DNA of 64,000 nt from Litoribrevibacter albus. Lineage in GTDB: Bacteria; Pseudomonadota; Gammaproteobacteria; Pseudomonadales; Litoribrevibacteraceae. The stretch covers positions 434,001 to 498,000 of the forward strand of contig NZ_BSNM01000011.1 of NCBI RefSeq assembly GCF_030159995.1, written 5' to 3'. This document shows, one piece after another, positions 30,738 through 38,697 of this stretch (position 1 is the stretch's first letter; every line of letters starts with the position of its first letter). Under the pieces are notes generated by a model, which was not told the origin of the DNA, made no database searches, and was given only the letters and a program-made list of their open reading frames with translations. A program made the translations under genes and the position numbers.

Positions 30738-32456
30738 ATGACTCACCACAGCAGCAATAACAATAATAACCAGAGCAATAAAAACCAGAACAATAACAGC
30801 CAGGTGTTATCTGAAACACATGAAGTGTTTAACCAACTGCATCCACTAGAAAATCAAAATATTTATACTCAGGATACAGCACTGCAAGAAGCGGTCGCGC
30901 GCAACGGAGGCAGCTGGGCAAACGAAGAACTCAGCCAATTTGGTAAACTCACAGGTTCCTCAGACGTCATCGAATGGGGCTTCCTGGCAAACAAACACAA
31001 GCCGAGCTTCAAAACCCATGACCGCTTTGGCCGTCGAGTGGATCAAGTAGACTTTCACCCGTCGTATCATCACCTGATGCAACAGTCGATTGAGCACGGT
31101 TTGCATTCCAGCCCGTGGACACATCCCCAGTCTGGTGCCCATGTTGCCCGTGCAGCCAAGACCTATATGCAAAGTCAGGTAGAAGCCGGTCACGGTTGCC
31201 CGATTACCATGACCTTTGCGTGTACTCCCACCTTCTTGAAACAGCCTAACGTTGCAAAAGAGTGGTTGCCTAAAATTCACTCAACGCACTATGACCCAAG
31301 CAACAAACCCTATTTCGAGAAGTCCGGTTTAACCATCGGTATGGGCATGACCGAAAAGCAAGGCGGTTCGGATGTCCGGGCCAATACCACCCGAGCAACG
31401 CCCGTTGCACAACCAGGCCCGGGAGAACTCTACCAACTGGTCGGGCACAAATGGTTCCTGTCTGCGCCTATGTGTGATGGCTTCCTCGTCCTCGCGCAAG
31501 CAGAAGGCGGCTTGTCATGCTTCCTGGTTCCACGCTGGCAACCCGATGGCACCCGCAACCCACTGCACGTACAGCAGCTGAAAGATAAAATGGGAAATGT
31601 CTCCAATGCGTCCAGTGAAGTGGAATTCCGTGGTGCCGTTGCCTGGTTAATTGGCGACGAAGGTCGAGGCGTGGCAAATATTCTTGAAATGGTGGCATTA
31701 ACCCGATTCGACTGCATGATAGGCTCATCAGCCGGAATGCGTCAGGCCGTCAGTCAGATCATTCATCATGCACAGCACCGCAGTGTGTTCGGCAACACAC
31801 TGATCGATCAACCACTGATGCAAAATGTGCTGGCGGACCTGGCCTTGGAAAGTGAAGCCGCTATGTCACTGTCCTTCCGTATGGCCAGAGCCCTAGACAA
31901 TATGGCAACAGATGAGCACGAAGCGTTATTGCTGCGAATAGGAACAGCCGTTGGTAAATACTGGATCTGTAAACGCACGCCGGCTCATGCCTATGAGGCG
32001 ATGGAATGTATCGGGGGTGCCGCTGTGATGGAGGACTGCATCATGCCACGGCTCTATCGTGAAGCCCCGATCAATGCAATCTGGGAAGGCAGTGGCAACG
32101 TGCAATGTCTCGACGTGCTTCGGGCAATACAAAAATCTCCTAAAACACTCGATGCCTTACTGCATGAATTAAACTCTGCGCACGGTAAAAATTCAGACTT
32201 CGATTTAGCCTTCAATCAAGCAAACAATATGCTGAAAGATCTGTCGAGTTTCGAATCTCAGGGCCGAATCATTGTTGAAAAATTAGCCACTTTATTACAA
32301 GCAAGCGTATTGATAAATGCAGGTAACGAGATGGTTTCAGACTTATTCTGTGCCGCACGTCTCAACCCTGACGCAGGTAATTTGTTTGGCACGATACCGA
32401 CTCAAAACATCAACAAATTCAATCTTAAGGATTACATTAGTAGAGCATCACTTTAA
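30738..32456 (+). CDS. aidB: AidB-like acyl-CoA dehydrogenase
   Basis: Encodes 572 residues. The acyl-CoA dehydrogenase core includes GMGMTEKQGGSDVRANTT, GHKWFLSAPMCDGFLVLAQ, RFDCMIGSSAGMRQAV and ECIGGAAVMEDCIMPRLYREAPINAIWEGSGNV, and the long C-terminal domain fits AidB. In E. coli AidB is induced by alkylation stress and binds DNA, but here it pairs with a TetR regulator. The first 25 residues are an unusual run of Asn, Ser, Gln and Lys before the normal family start, which looks like a low-complexity extension. Confidence 0.9.
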   Translation: MTHHSSNNNNNQSNKNQNNNSQVLSETHEVFNQLHPLENQNIYTQDTALQEAVARNGGSWANEELSQFGKLTGSSDVIEWGFLANKHKPSFKTHDRFGRRVDQVDFHPSYHHLMQQSIEHGLHSSPWTHPQSGAHVARAAKTYMQSQVEAGHGCPITMTFACTPTFLKQPNVAKEWLPKIHSTHYDPSNKPYFEKSGLTIGMGMTEKQGGSDVRANTTRATPVAQPGPGELYQLVGHKWFLSAPMCDGFLVLAQAEGGLSCFLVPRWQPDGTRNPLHVQQLKDKMGNVSNASSEVEFRGAVAWLIGDEGRGVANILEMVALTRFDCMIGSSAGMRQAVSQIIHHAQHRSVFGNTLIDQPLMQNVLADLALESEAAMSLSFRMARALDNMATDEHEALLLRIGTAVGKYWICKRTPAHAYEAMECIGGAAVMEDCIMPRLYREAPINAIWEGSGNVQCLDVLRAIQKSPKTLDALLHELNSAHGKNSDFDLAFNQANNMLKDLSSFESQGRIIVEKLATLLQASVLINAGNEMVSDLFCAARLNPDAGNLFGTIPTQNINKFNLKDYISRASL

Positions 32457-32483
32457 GGAAAATCATCATAATTAGTGACAAAA

Positions 32484-32525
32484 AGAGTGATTTCTTGACG
32501 TTTTTTTGACCATAAAAATCACTCT
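32484..32525. repeat. 10-bp inverted repeat after aidB
   Basis: AGAGTGATTT (32484-32493) and AAATCACTCT (32516-32525) are perfectly complementary across a 22-nt loop. It starts 28 bases past the aidB stop. It may help end or stabilise the aidB transcript, but no T-run follows the stem. Confidence 0.45.
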
Positions 32526-32592
32526 GTAACCAAATGTAATCTCAGACATCGGAATTTATAACAAAAACACAACAGATTAAATTTCATACAAG

Positions 32593-32608
32593 TGTGACAA
32601 TGTTCACA
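32593..32608. promoter_or_regulatory. Perfect CRP/Vfr-type palindrome
   Basis: TGTGA-CAATGT-TCACA matches all ten bases of the CRP half-site consensus TGTGA-N6-TCACA. A related inverted repeat TCACA-GTA-TGTGA follows at 32614-32626. It lies between convergent genes (aidB and the J-domain gene), where a promoter-regulating site has no annotated target. Confidence 0.55.
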
Positions 32609-32664
32609 TCCTTTCACAGTATGTGAGCGTTTGAGAGCGTTTTGGATCTTTCATTTTTGTTTTG

Positions 32665-32690
32665 GCCGTCTTTTTTGGACGGCTTTTTTA
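32665..32690 (+). terminator. Intrinsic terminator 1 in the aidB-dnaJ gap
   Basis: GCCGTC and GACGGC flank a T-rich 7-nt loop and are followed by six T. The stem is only 6 bp but GC-rich. It ends either the aidB transcript, 200 bases downstream of its stop, or a short RNA starting near the CRP site. Confidence 0.75.
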
Positions 32691-32838
32691 TGCCTGCATG
32701 TTTTGGAAAGTCTTTGCTAAAACATTCTCCCGTTGGATCATTTTTCGCAGTCGTGAACACCGCTTTTTGATCGGTTCAATTATTGAACAATCCTTCCCAA
32801 AAACTTCTACAGACCAATTCGAACATCCTTCATATACT

Positions 32839-32948
32839 GAGAATTAGATTAGCTTTGTAGGTCTTCTTACAGAATTCACGCAAGGTTAATGCTTCCTTAA
32901 GTGCTAGCTTTTGTTATTTAGGTTCGGGTTTTCCGGACCTTTTTTTTT
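32839..32948 (+). ncRNA. Candidate small RNA ending in an intrinsic terminator
   Basis: A strong terminator at 32921-32948 has no gene upstream, because another terminator at 32665-32690 already closes off aidB. A -10-like TATACT lies at 32833-32838, with a weak CAGACC -35 17 bp upstream. This would give an RNA of about 100 nt. No start codon with a plausible frame was found in this stretch. Confidence 0.35.
32921..32948 (+). terminator. Intrinsic terminator 2 in the aidB-dnaJ gap
   Basis: GGTTCGG and CCGGACC form a 7-bp stem (one G-U pair) around GTTTT, followed by nine T. It is well formed and points rightward, 43 bases before the end of the convergent J-domain gene. Confidence 0.8.
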
Positions 32949-32990
32949 GCCCGAAATAAGCCATTACTCTGTTCAAGTCAGCCCAGTCAA

Positions 32991-33743
32991 TTACTTAAAG
33001 CGTTTTAACAAGCATTCCTTGGCATCCGACACCAAACGCGTCAAATAATCACTGCCACCGCGATCAGGATGTACTTTCTGCATTAAAGATTTGTATGCTT
33101 TGAGAATGTCTTCTTTGCTGGCGTTTTTATCCACGCCAAGAATCTCATAGGCTTCTTGTTCAGACATCCGGCCTGAATGGTGATTACCGTTAAAGTCAGC
33201 CTTCTCAGACTGCCCCGCATTATGTTCATGCAATACATCCGCAAAGCTGCTTTGCCATTGATCGCCATACACCTGCTGTAGAAAGGCAGCCAATAACTGT
33301 GCAGACTTCATCTCATTAGCCAAACAATCTCTTAAGAGTTGTTTAAGCTCTGACTCTGATAAGTCACTCAAATGCCGGCCTTTAAACCCGCCTTTCAATA
33401 CCGTGCCATTCACTTTGCCTGACATTGGGCTGACATTCAGTTCTACCCACTCACCGTGTAAATGACGTTGCTGCTGTTTGCGCTGCTGCCATTGAAACGC
33501 GTAAGGAATAAGCCGTTGCAGGTAAGGAAGTGCTGACTTCATTAACGGCAGTAACGCACCAATAGCCGCAGTAATCCAATGAGCCCGCCCTGTAAGGAAC
33601 AACAAGATAAGCAGGCCAGCCAATCCCCACAGCCCATAAGTCCATAGCACCTTCCCCTTTGGCTTGGATTCCTGTTGATTCCACCAACGAAATGCGTACC
33701 AACCGATAAAGACAATTGCGACAAGTAAGAGAAATCTAGACAT
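32991..33743 (-). CDS. Membrane-anchored J-domain protein
   Basis: Encodes 250 residues. A hydrophobic N-terminal helix (LLLVAIVFIGWYAF) and a second one near 35-52 are followed by a basic/Gln-rich linker. The C-terminal J-domain (about 190-250) reads EAYEILGVDKNASKEDILKAYK with the HPD motif in KVHPDRGGSD. The HPDRGGS form and the C-terminal placement recall Pam18/DjlA-like co-chaperones that recruit DnaK at a membrane. Clients are unknown. A 30-bp tandem duplication lies just upstream. Confidence 0.85.
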   Translation of the reverse strand: MSRFLLLVAIVFIGWYAFRWWNQQESKPKGKVLWTYGLWGLAGLLILLFLTGRAHWITAAIGALLPLMKSALPYLQRLIPYAFQWQQRKQQQRHLHGEWVELNVSPMSGKVNGTVLKGGFKGRHLSDLSESELKQLLRDCLANEMKSAQLLAAFLQQVYGDQWQSSFADVLHEHNAGQSEKADFNGNHHSGRMSEQEAYEILGVDKNASKEDILKAYKSLMQKVHPDRGGSDYLTRLVSDAKECLLKRFK

Positions 33744-33760
33744 CTACCAACCTACACGAA

Positions 33761-33840
33761 TCAAACTAAAACAGACCAAACTAAGACACTTCAAACTAAA
33801 ACAGACCAAACTAAGACACTTCAAACTAATACGAATCAAA
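33761..33840. repeat. 30-bp tandem duplication
   Basis: Two identical 30-base units occupy 33761-33790 and 33791-33820 (each starting TCAAACTAAAACAG and ending AAGACACT). A decayed third copy begins TCAAACTAATACG at 33821. The element sits in the divergent gap before the J-domain gene and the 33996 gene, so it may change promoter spacing. Confidence 0.85.
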
Positions 33841-33995
33841 CCACTACAATTCATTTGAAGTGAATCAACCACAAAGAATCGACAAACTCAGCCGAACAAA
33901 ATGTTTCGATTGAGATACAAAATGACAAAATGCAATCGTCATAATCCAGTAAAATATCGAACCTGATCACATTTTTGGAAATACATTTACAGTAC

Positions 33996-34361
33996 ATGCT
34001 AATACAGACCGCACACCATACCATAACTGTACATCAAGATTTTGTCGTGATTGTACCTCACCCTGGCTATGAGCTTACGTCTCAATGTATATCAGAAATC
34101 AAAGCACACATTGCTGAGACCGGTCAGAGAAAACCAATTTTGTTCTTTCCTCATAGCAAATACTCAATCGGCTTTTGCGCGATGAAAGAACTGATTCGAA
34201 TACAACAGCATTTACAGGTAGGTATTGTGTCCGGCTCCGAGCGAACCCGAATGGTATTTGATTTCCTTACCGACCTTTGTAAAGGCGTCGAAATTCTGCC
34301 TGACACGAAAGCGATGATTCACTGGTTGCAAAGAACACAAAGCATGAGACTCAGCTCATAA
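33996..34361 (+). CDS. Unknown 121-residue protein, STAS-like (tentative)
   Basis: Encodes about 121 residues from the ATG at 33996; an in-frame TTG at 33975 is less likely. The pattern of a short beta hairpin (TITVHQDFVVIVPHPGY), alternating helices and strands and a central PILFFPHSKYSIGF block could be a small alpha/beta fold such as STAS/SpoIIAA-like, which is a guess. It precedes a diguanylate cyclase gene by 165 bases, so a signalling partnership is possible. Confidence 0.6.
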   Translation: MLIQTAHHTITVHQDFVVIVPHPGYELTSQCISEIKAHIAETGQRKPILFFPHSKYSIGFCAMKELIRIQQHLQVGIVSGSERTRMVFDFLTDLCKGVEILPDTKAMIHWLQRTQSMRLSS

Positions 34362-34452
34362 AGTAAACAATTTCAGTTGCAATACTGAAAAGAGCAACGC
34401 ACTATTTGACCCTCTGTGTACTATTGAGTTCAGTGCTTACGTGAATAACGAC

Positions 34453-34479
34453 TCGACGAAAAGTACACCCACCTATAAT
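34453..34479 (+). promoter_or_regulatory. Predicted sigma-70 promoter for the diguanylate cyclase
   Basis: A perfect -10 hexamer TATAAT is at 34474-34479, with TCGACG (4 of 6 to TTGACA) at 34453-34458 and 15-bp spacing. The start would fall near 34486, about 40 nt before the GTG. The spacing is short, so the -35 match is weak. Confidence 0.4.
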
Positions 34480-34526
34480 GACAAGAACAAATAGCTAAAC
34501 CAGCTTTAGACGGAAGATGTTCCCAA

Positions 34527-35717
34527 GTGAACGACTGTACTACCGATCAAATCAAAGCCACGCTGGATCATGGATTCAAACGGCTGGCATTTCCAGACGC
34601 ATCATTAGAAAAGCAATATCAACGCTTTTTCTTTGATCATTATTTCCGGGCGGCGTTATTTCCGCTCATAGTTGGCTTGGCTTTCTATCTTGGGTTTATT
34701 CTGGCCGACTCGTTAATCATTCCTCAATTGCTCGATAAAAGTATTCTGCTTCGTTCTACGATTGCCATTCCGGGCGCCCTGTTTCTTTGTTTATTGAAAT
34801 GGGGGCCACATACCCGTTGGCAATACATTATGGCAACCATCGTCTTATGTTTGATCAATGCATCCATCGTTTTTCTAGGCTATTGGGCCGCTAAACAAGG
34901 ACAGCACTATTATCAAAGCGGCACGCTGCTGGTCATTATGCTTGGCTGCACTCTGGCTCGATTACCCTTCATGTATGCGTTGATCAGCACCACATTGATG
35001 ATTCTCAGTTACGGCTTAATTATCGGCATTCCTCAAGCGTCACCACCCGATATCTTTATGAACAATCTATTTATCTTTTTTGGTGTCGCCTTCTTCGGTC
35101 TTGTGAGTAACTACCAGGTCAATTACGGCCTGCGCCGGTCCTATCTACAAAGCTTGCTACTCAATGCCGAGAATCAAAGCCTCTATCAGGAAAAGCAACG
35201 CTTCGAACACATTTCCCACATGGATCAATTAACCAGTCTGTATAACCGACGCTTTTTGGATGAGCGCTATCCGGAACTTTGGCAACAGGCCTTCAACGAT
35301 TCATCCAATCTCAGCGTACTGATGATCGACATCGATCGTTTCAAAGAATTCAATGACCTGGCTGGACACCATAAAGGGGATGAAATCTTGGTGGAGGTTG
35401 CCACCACGCTGAAGGAATCCGTACGTTCCAGCACCGATTTGTTAGCTCGCTACGGTGGAGAGGAGTTTATCCTGATCTGTCCGAACACGACGCTCGATCA
35501 CGCAATGATGCTGGGAGAAAAACTTCGCCGCCAAGTGTATAACCAAACAATAGCTCACCCTGCCGGTGGTATGTTGTCAATCAGTATAGGGGTTGCCAGT
35601 ACCATTCCATCCGATCTCGAACGACGAGAACAAGAGCATTTACAGAAAATCGCCGATCAGGCTCTCTATCAAGCCAAGCTTAACGGAAGAAATCGAGTCG
35701 AGTCGGTTGATCCTTAA
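34527..35717 (+). CDS. Membrane diguanylate cyclase (GGDEF)
   Basis: Encodes 396 residues from a GTG start with GGAAG upstream. About six membrane helices (40-200) form a sensor of no recognised type. A short coiled segment (EKQRFEHISHMDQLTSLYNRR) leads into a GGDEF domain. The catalytic site is intact as GGEEF (310-314), and IDIDRFKEFND carries the metal-binding Asp, so c-di-GMP synthesis is expected. The product-inhibition I-site RxxD is SSTD here (301-304), so feedback inhibition is probably lost. Confidence 0.92.
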   Translation: MNDCTTDQIKATLDHGFKRLAFPDASLEKQYQRFFFDHYFRAALFPLIVGLAFYLGFILADSLIIPQLLDKSILLRSTIAIPGALFLCLLKWGPHTRWQYIMATIVLCLINASIVFLGYWAAKQGQHYYQSGTLLVIMLGCTLARLPFMYALISTTLMILSYGLIIGIPQASPPDIFMNNLFIFFGVAFFGLVSNYQVNYGLRRSYLQSLLLNAENQSLYQEKQRFEHISHMDQLTSLYNRRFLDERYPELWQQAFNDSSNLSVLMIDIDRFKEFNDLAGHHKGDEILVEVATTLKESVRSSTDLLARYGGEEFILICPNTTLDHAMMLGEKLRRQVYNQTIAHPAGGMLSISIGVASTIPSDLERREQEHLQKIADQALYQAKLNGRNRVESVDP

Positions 35718-35766
35718 AAACACTCTCAACAACGACAGCAAGCTTTATTGAGAATAATTAACATAT

Positions 35767-35792
35767 CGAGCTCATGCAGGCGCATGAGCTCG
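35767..35792. terminator. 11-bp hairpin between convergent genes
   Basis: CGAGCTCATGC and GCATGAGCTCG pair perfectly around AGGC, between the cyclase and the convergent pirin gene. The T-runs are poor on both sides, so it may act as a two-way termination or mRNA-end hairpin. Confidence 0.55.
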
Positions 35793-35838
35793 GTCCATCA
35801 GATCACAAGTCAATCCAATCAGATAAATACTGTACAGC

Positions 35839-36669
35839 CTAAACAAAATTATCGTTACGATAATCCCGAAGTGCTTGTTCCACCTCGTCCATGGTATTCA
35901 TAACAAATGGCCCATATTGAGCAACAGGCTCGTTCAGAGGTTGCCCGGACAACACCAACAGTCCACTGTCTTCCGTCATGGCCAGGTTCACCTGCTTTGT
36001 GTCATCCAGAATCAACAAACTGCCTCGTTGGTAGGTTGTATCTTGAACCTGAATAGCCCCCTGATAGACGTAGACAAAAAACTTTTGGTTATTTGGATGA
36101 CTGACCTCTAGCTCATCGCCAGATCGACCTGCAAGGGTAAACACCGATGCTTGTGTCTTCCCGGAATCAATGGGGGCCTGAAAAGTGTGACCATTAATGA
36201 CCAATGTTCCACCCAAGCCTCTGATCGTCAAACCATCCAGCTCAGTTTCAAACCAGTCACCGGCTTGCATGTCTTTATATCTTGCAGGTTGTAACTTATC
36301 TTTCGCTGGCAAGTTCAACCACAACTGAAATCCATGCAGCAAACCATCGTCTTGCTCCGGCATCTCAGAGTGAATCACACCACGCCCTGTGGTCATCCAC
36401 TGCCCACCACCGGAACCAATCAGGCCATTATTCCCTAGGTGATCCTGGTGACGCATTTGCCCTTTGAGCATTACGGTGACGGTCTCGAATCCCCGATGAG
36501 GATGTGGAGGAAACCCTTCGATGTAATCCTCTGCCTGATCTGAATAGATTTCATCCAGCATCAAAAACGGGTCCATAATGGTCGGATTCGTCATGTGTGA
36601 CACCCGATTAATTTTTACGCCCGCCCCATCGGAGGCAGACCTAGCCTGAAATACTTGTAGCTTTGACAT
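35839..36669 (-). CDS. Pirin-family cupin protein
   Basis: Encodes about 276 residues from MSKLQVFQARSASDG. Metal-binding histidines appear in GFPPHPHRGFETVTVMLKG and MRHQDHLGN, with E in VIHSEMPE. These are the pirin signature of a double-stranded beta-helix with one metal. Several bacterial pirins are quercetin 2,3-dioxygenases or redox-linked regulators. It is downstream of azoR on the same strand, separated by a 13-bp tandem-repeat block that ends about 55 bases before its start. Confidence 0.9.
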   Translation of the reverse strand: MSKLQVFQARSASDGAGVKINRVSHMTNPTIMDPFLMLDEIYSDQAEDYIEGFPPHPHRGFETVTVMLKGQMRHQDHLGNNGLIGSGGGQWMTTGRGVIHSEMPEQDDGLLHGFQLWLNLPAKDKLQPARYKDMQAGDWFETELDGLTIRGLGGTLVINGHTFQAPIDSGKTQASVFTLAGRSGDELEVSHPNNQKFFVYVYQGAIQVQDTTYQRGSLLILDDTKQVNLAMTEDSGLLVLSGQPLNEPVAQYGPFVMNTMDEVEQALRDYRNDNFV

Positions 36670-36724
36670 ACTTCCTCCCGATGTTTTGTTCACTTCCTTT
36701 CACCGCGACTCATTGCTTGATTCC

Positions 36725-36802
36725 ATCAACAAAAGCCATCAACAAAAGCCATCAAAAAAAGCCATCAGCAAAAGCCACCAGCAAAAGCCACCAGCAAAAG
36801 GA
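36725..36802. repeat. Six copies of a 13-bp tandem repeat
   Basis: Units of ATCAACAAAAGCC repeat head to tail at 36725, 36738, 36751, 36764, 36777 and 36790. Variants are ATCAAAAAAAGCC, ATCAGCAAAAGCC and ACCAGCAAAAGCC/GGA. It lies between the azoR stop and the pirin start, so copy-number change would alter that spacing. Confidence 0.93.
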
Positions 36803-36815
36803 AGTTATGGATAAG

Positions 36816-37424
36816 TTACAGCGCCTCAACGATAGCGTTGATGTCTTTCTGCGCTTGCTGTACTGCCGCTTCTTTCTCACCCATATTCAGCGCTTCTGCG
36901 TACACAAACTCCACATTATTGATGCCCAAGAACGCCAACACATCTTTTAGATAGTTTGTTTGAGTATCCTTTGGCGTGCCTTTATACATGCCACCACGCG
37001 CAGCGGTAATGATCGTTTTCTTAACGTTTGAGACCAAACCTTCCGGGCCATTTTCGGTATAACGGAAAGTGACTCCGGCACGAGCTACATGATCGATCCA
37101 GGCTTTTAATGTGGAAGGAATACCGAAGTTATACATAGGCACACCCAGTACCAAATAATCAACCGACTTCAACTCTTCAATCAGTGCATTCGACAATGCC
37201 AATGCCGCTTGTTGATCTTCCGATAACTCAGCTGGATTCTCTGCGAAAAATGCAGCGGTGGTTGCACCACTCAAGTGATCGATAGGTTCTAATCCCAAAT
37301 CGCGCTCGATGATCTCAACCCCAGGAATTTCATTCTTCAACGTCTCGATGGTGTGATCCACCAATTTAGAAGATTCGCCCTGACCGGAAAAAACTGAACT
37401 CTTGATTACTAGTGCCTTAGCCAT
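36816..37424 (-). CDS. azoR: FMN-dependent NADH-azoreductase
   Basis: Encodes 202 residues. The flavodoxin-like start ALVIKSSVFSGQGESSKLVD, LVLGVPMYNFGIPSTLKAWIDHVARAGVTFRYTENGPEGL and ITAARGGMYKGTPKD match AzoR. It reduces azo compounds and quinones with NADH and protects against thiol and quinone stress. A divergent LysR gene and a shared inverted repeat suggest control by that regulator. The pirin gene follows on the same strand. Confidence 0.93.
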   Translation of the reverse strand: MAKALVIKSSVFSGQGESSKLVDHTIETLKNEIPGVEIIERDLGLEPIDHLSGATTAAFFAENPAELSEDQQAALALSNALIEELKSVDYLVLGVPMYNFGIPSTLKAWIDHVARAGVTFRYTENGPEGLVSNVKKTIITAARGGMYKGTPKDTQTNYLKDVLAFLGINNVEFVYAEALNMGEKEAAVQQAQKDINAIVEAL

Positions 37425-37499
37425 ATATCTAACCTCATCAAATCTGCTTTACTGTCTAACAGTGTTTCGTTGTGTTCCTAAGTGATGAAATCATTTTAT

Positions 37500-37526
37500 A
37501 TCGTCTAAACTGATAAAAAAGACGAT
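37500..37526. promoter_or_regulatory. Putative LysR operator between azoR and lysR
   Basis: ATCGTCT (37500-37506) and AGACGAT (37520-37526) are perfect inverted arms with a 13-nt AT-rich centre. It is placed in the 180-bp divergent promoter region, the usual site for LysR-type regulators. Confidence 0.5.
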
Positions 37527-37604
37527 TGATTTAATACAAATGATCGATTAGATTGATAGTTAGCAAGCCAATTCACGCTTTATCGAAGAGAAGAGTCAGA
37601 CGAT

Positions 37605-38507
37605 ATGCCCAAGGTAACACTTGATCAGTGGAAAATGTTTCATGCAGTCATTGAACACGGTGGTTACGCCCAAGCCGCCGAAAAACTTTTCAAAAGTCAG
37701 TCGACCATTACGTATGGCATCCAGAAGTTACAAGAACAGCTGGGTACAAAAGTACTGACAATTAAAGGCAGAAAGGCTGTTTTAACCGATGCCGGCGAAG
37801 TGTTACTCAGACGTTCCAAGACCTTATTACGGGAAGCCGATGAGTTAGAGCGCGTAGCCTCCAGTCTGTCTCAAGGCTGGGAAGCTCAAATTAATATCGT
37901 TATGGACGCCATTTTCCCGACCTGCATTGTCACTGAAGCCCTCAATAAACTGGCGTCAATCACGCCAGATACTCGTATTGAATTCCGAGAGACTGTTCTT
38001 TCCGGCACCAATGAAGCGCTGATTGATGGCACCGCCGATCTGGCGATCACAGGTACGGTGCCTCAAGGCTTTCTAGGGGAGCCATTGCTAAATGTAAAAT
38101 TCCAACCGGTAGCTCACCCGGATCATCCGTTGCATCAATCCGGTCAGCCGGTGTCCTTGCAAGATCTAAAACGCGAACGTCAACTGGTGACCATGGACTC
38201 CGGCCGTAAGCGAGTAGATTCCGGTTGGTTGGGTGCAGAGCAACGCTGGTCGGTAAACCAAATGAGCATCGCCATCGACCAGGTAAGTCAGGGCTTAGGG
38301 TTTGCCTGGCTGCCTGTCACCCGAATTCGCAATCAGTTAGAACAAGGTATTCTCAAACCTTTACCGTTGAAAGATGGCGGCGAGCGTTATGTGCAAAGCT
38401 ATTTGGTGTTTAAAGATCCGGATCAGGCAGGCCCAGGTACATTAAAGCTGGCCGAACTGCTGACTGAGATCTGTAATGCCCCGAACTGCCAAAATAAAGA
38501 CGCCTGA
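37605..38507 (+). CDS. LysR-family regulator divergent from azoR
   Basis: Encodes 300 residues. The N-terminal winged helix (LDQWKMFHAVIEHGGYAQAAEKLFKSQSTITYGIQKLQEQLG) is standard, and a substrate-binding-like domain follows from about 90. Divergence from azoR and the inverted repeat between them suggest that it controls azoR and perhaps pirin. The inducer is unknown but may be a quinone or electrophile, given the target. Confidence 0.92.
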   Translation: MPKVTLDQWKMFHAVIEHGGYAQAAEKLFKSQSTITYGIQKLQEQLGTKVLTIKGRKAVLTDAGEVLLRRSKTLLREADELERVASSLSQGWEAQINIVMDAIFPTCIVTEALNKLASITPDTRIEFRETVLSGTNEALIDGTADLAITGTVPQGFLGEPLLNVKFQPVAHPDHPLHQSGQPVSLQDLKRERQLVTMDSGRKRVDSGWLGAEQRWSVNQMSIAIDQVSQGLGFAWLPVTRIRNQLEQGILKPLPLKDGGERYVQSYLVFKDPDQAGPGTLKLAELLTEICNAPNCQNKDA

Positions 38508-38697
38508 ACCAAACATCGTGTGATTTGATCTACACTTGATCAACATTGAGACAGGAACTGAACACTGACATGACAATCTGTGCGAGCAAAGGAAACGCTC
38601 AAAGGCACTTTGCTTTCAGCAGACAATTGGGGTTGGACTAAGGCAATCCGCTTAAACAACCCGGGTCAAAACACACTATCTGAAAAGGGAATGACAG

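Noticed and set aside
32662-32847. 61-residue frame in the aidB-dnaJ gap
   Set aside because: It starts inside the stem of an intrinsic terminator and lacks a ribosome-binding site, so translation is implausible.
38520-38540. CRP-like site before the Tae4 gene
   Set aside because: TGTGATTTGATCTACA matches the first half-site but only three of five bases of the second, too weak next to the perfect site at 32593.
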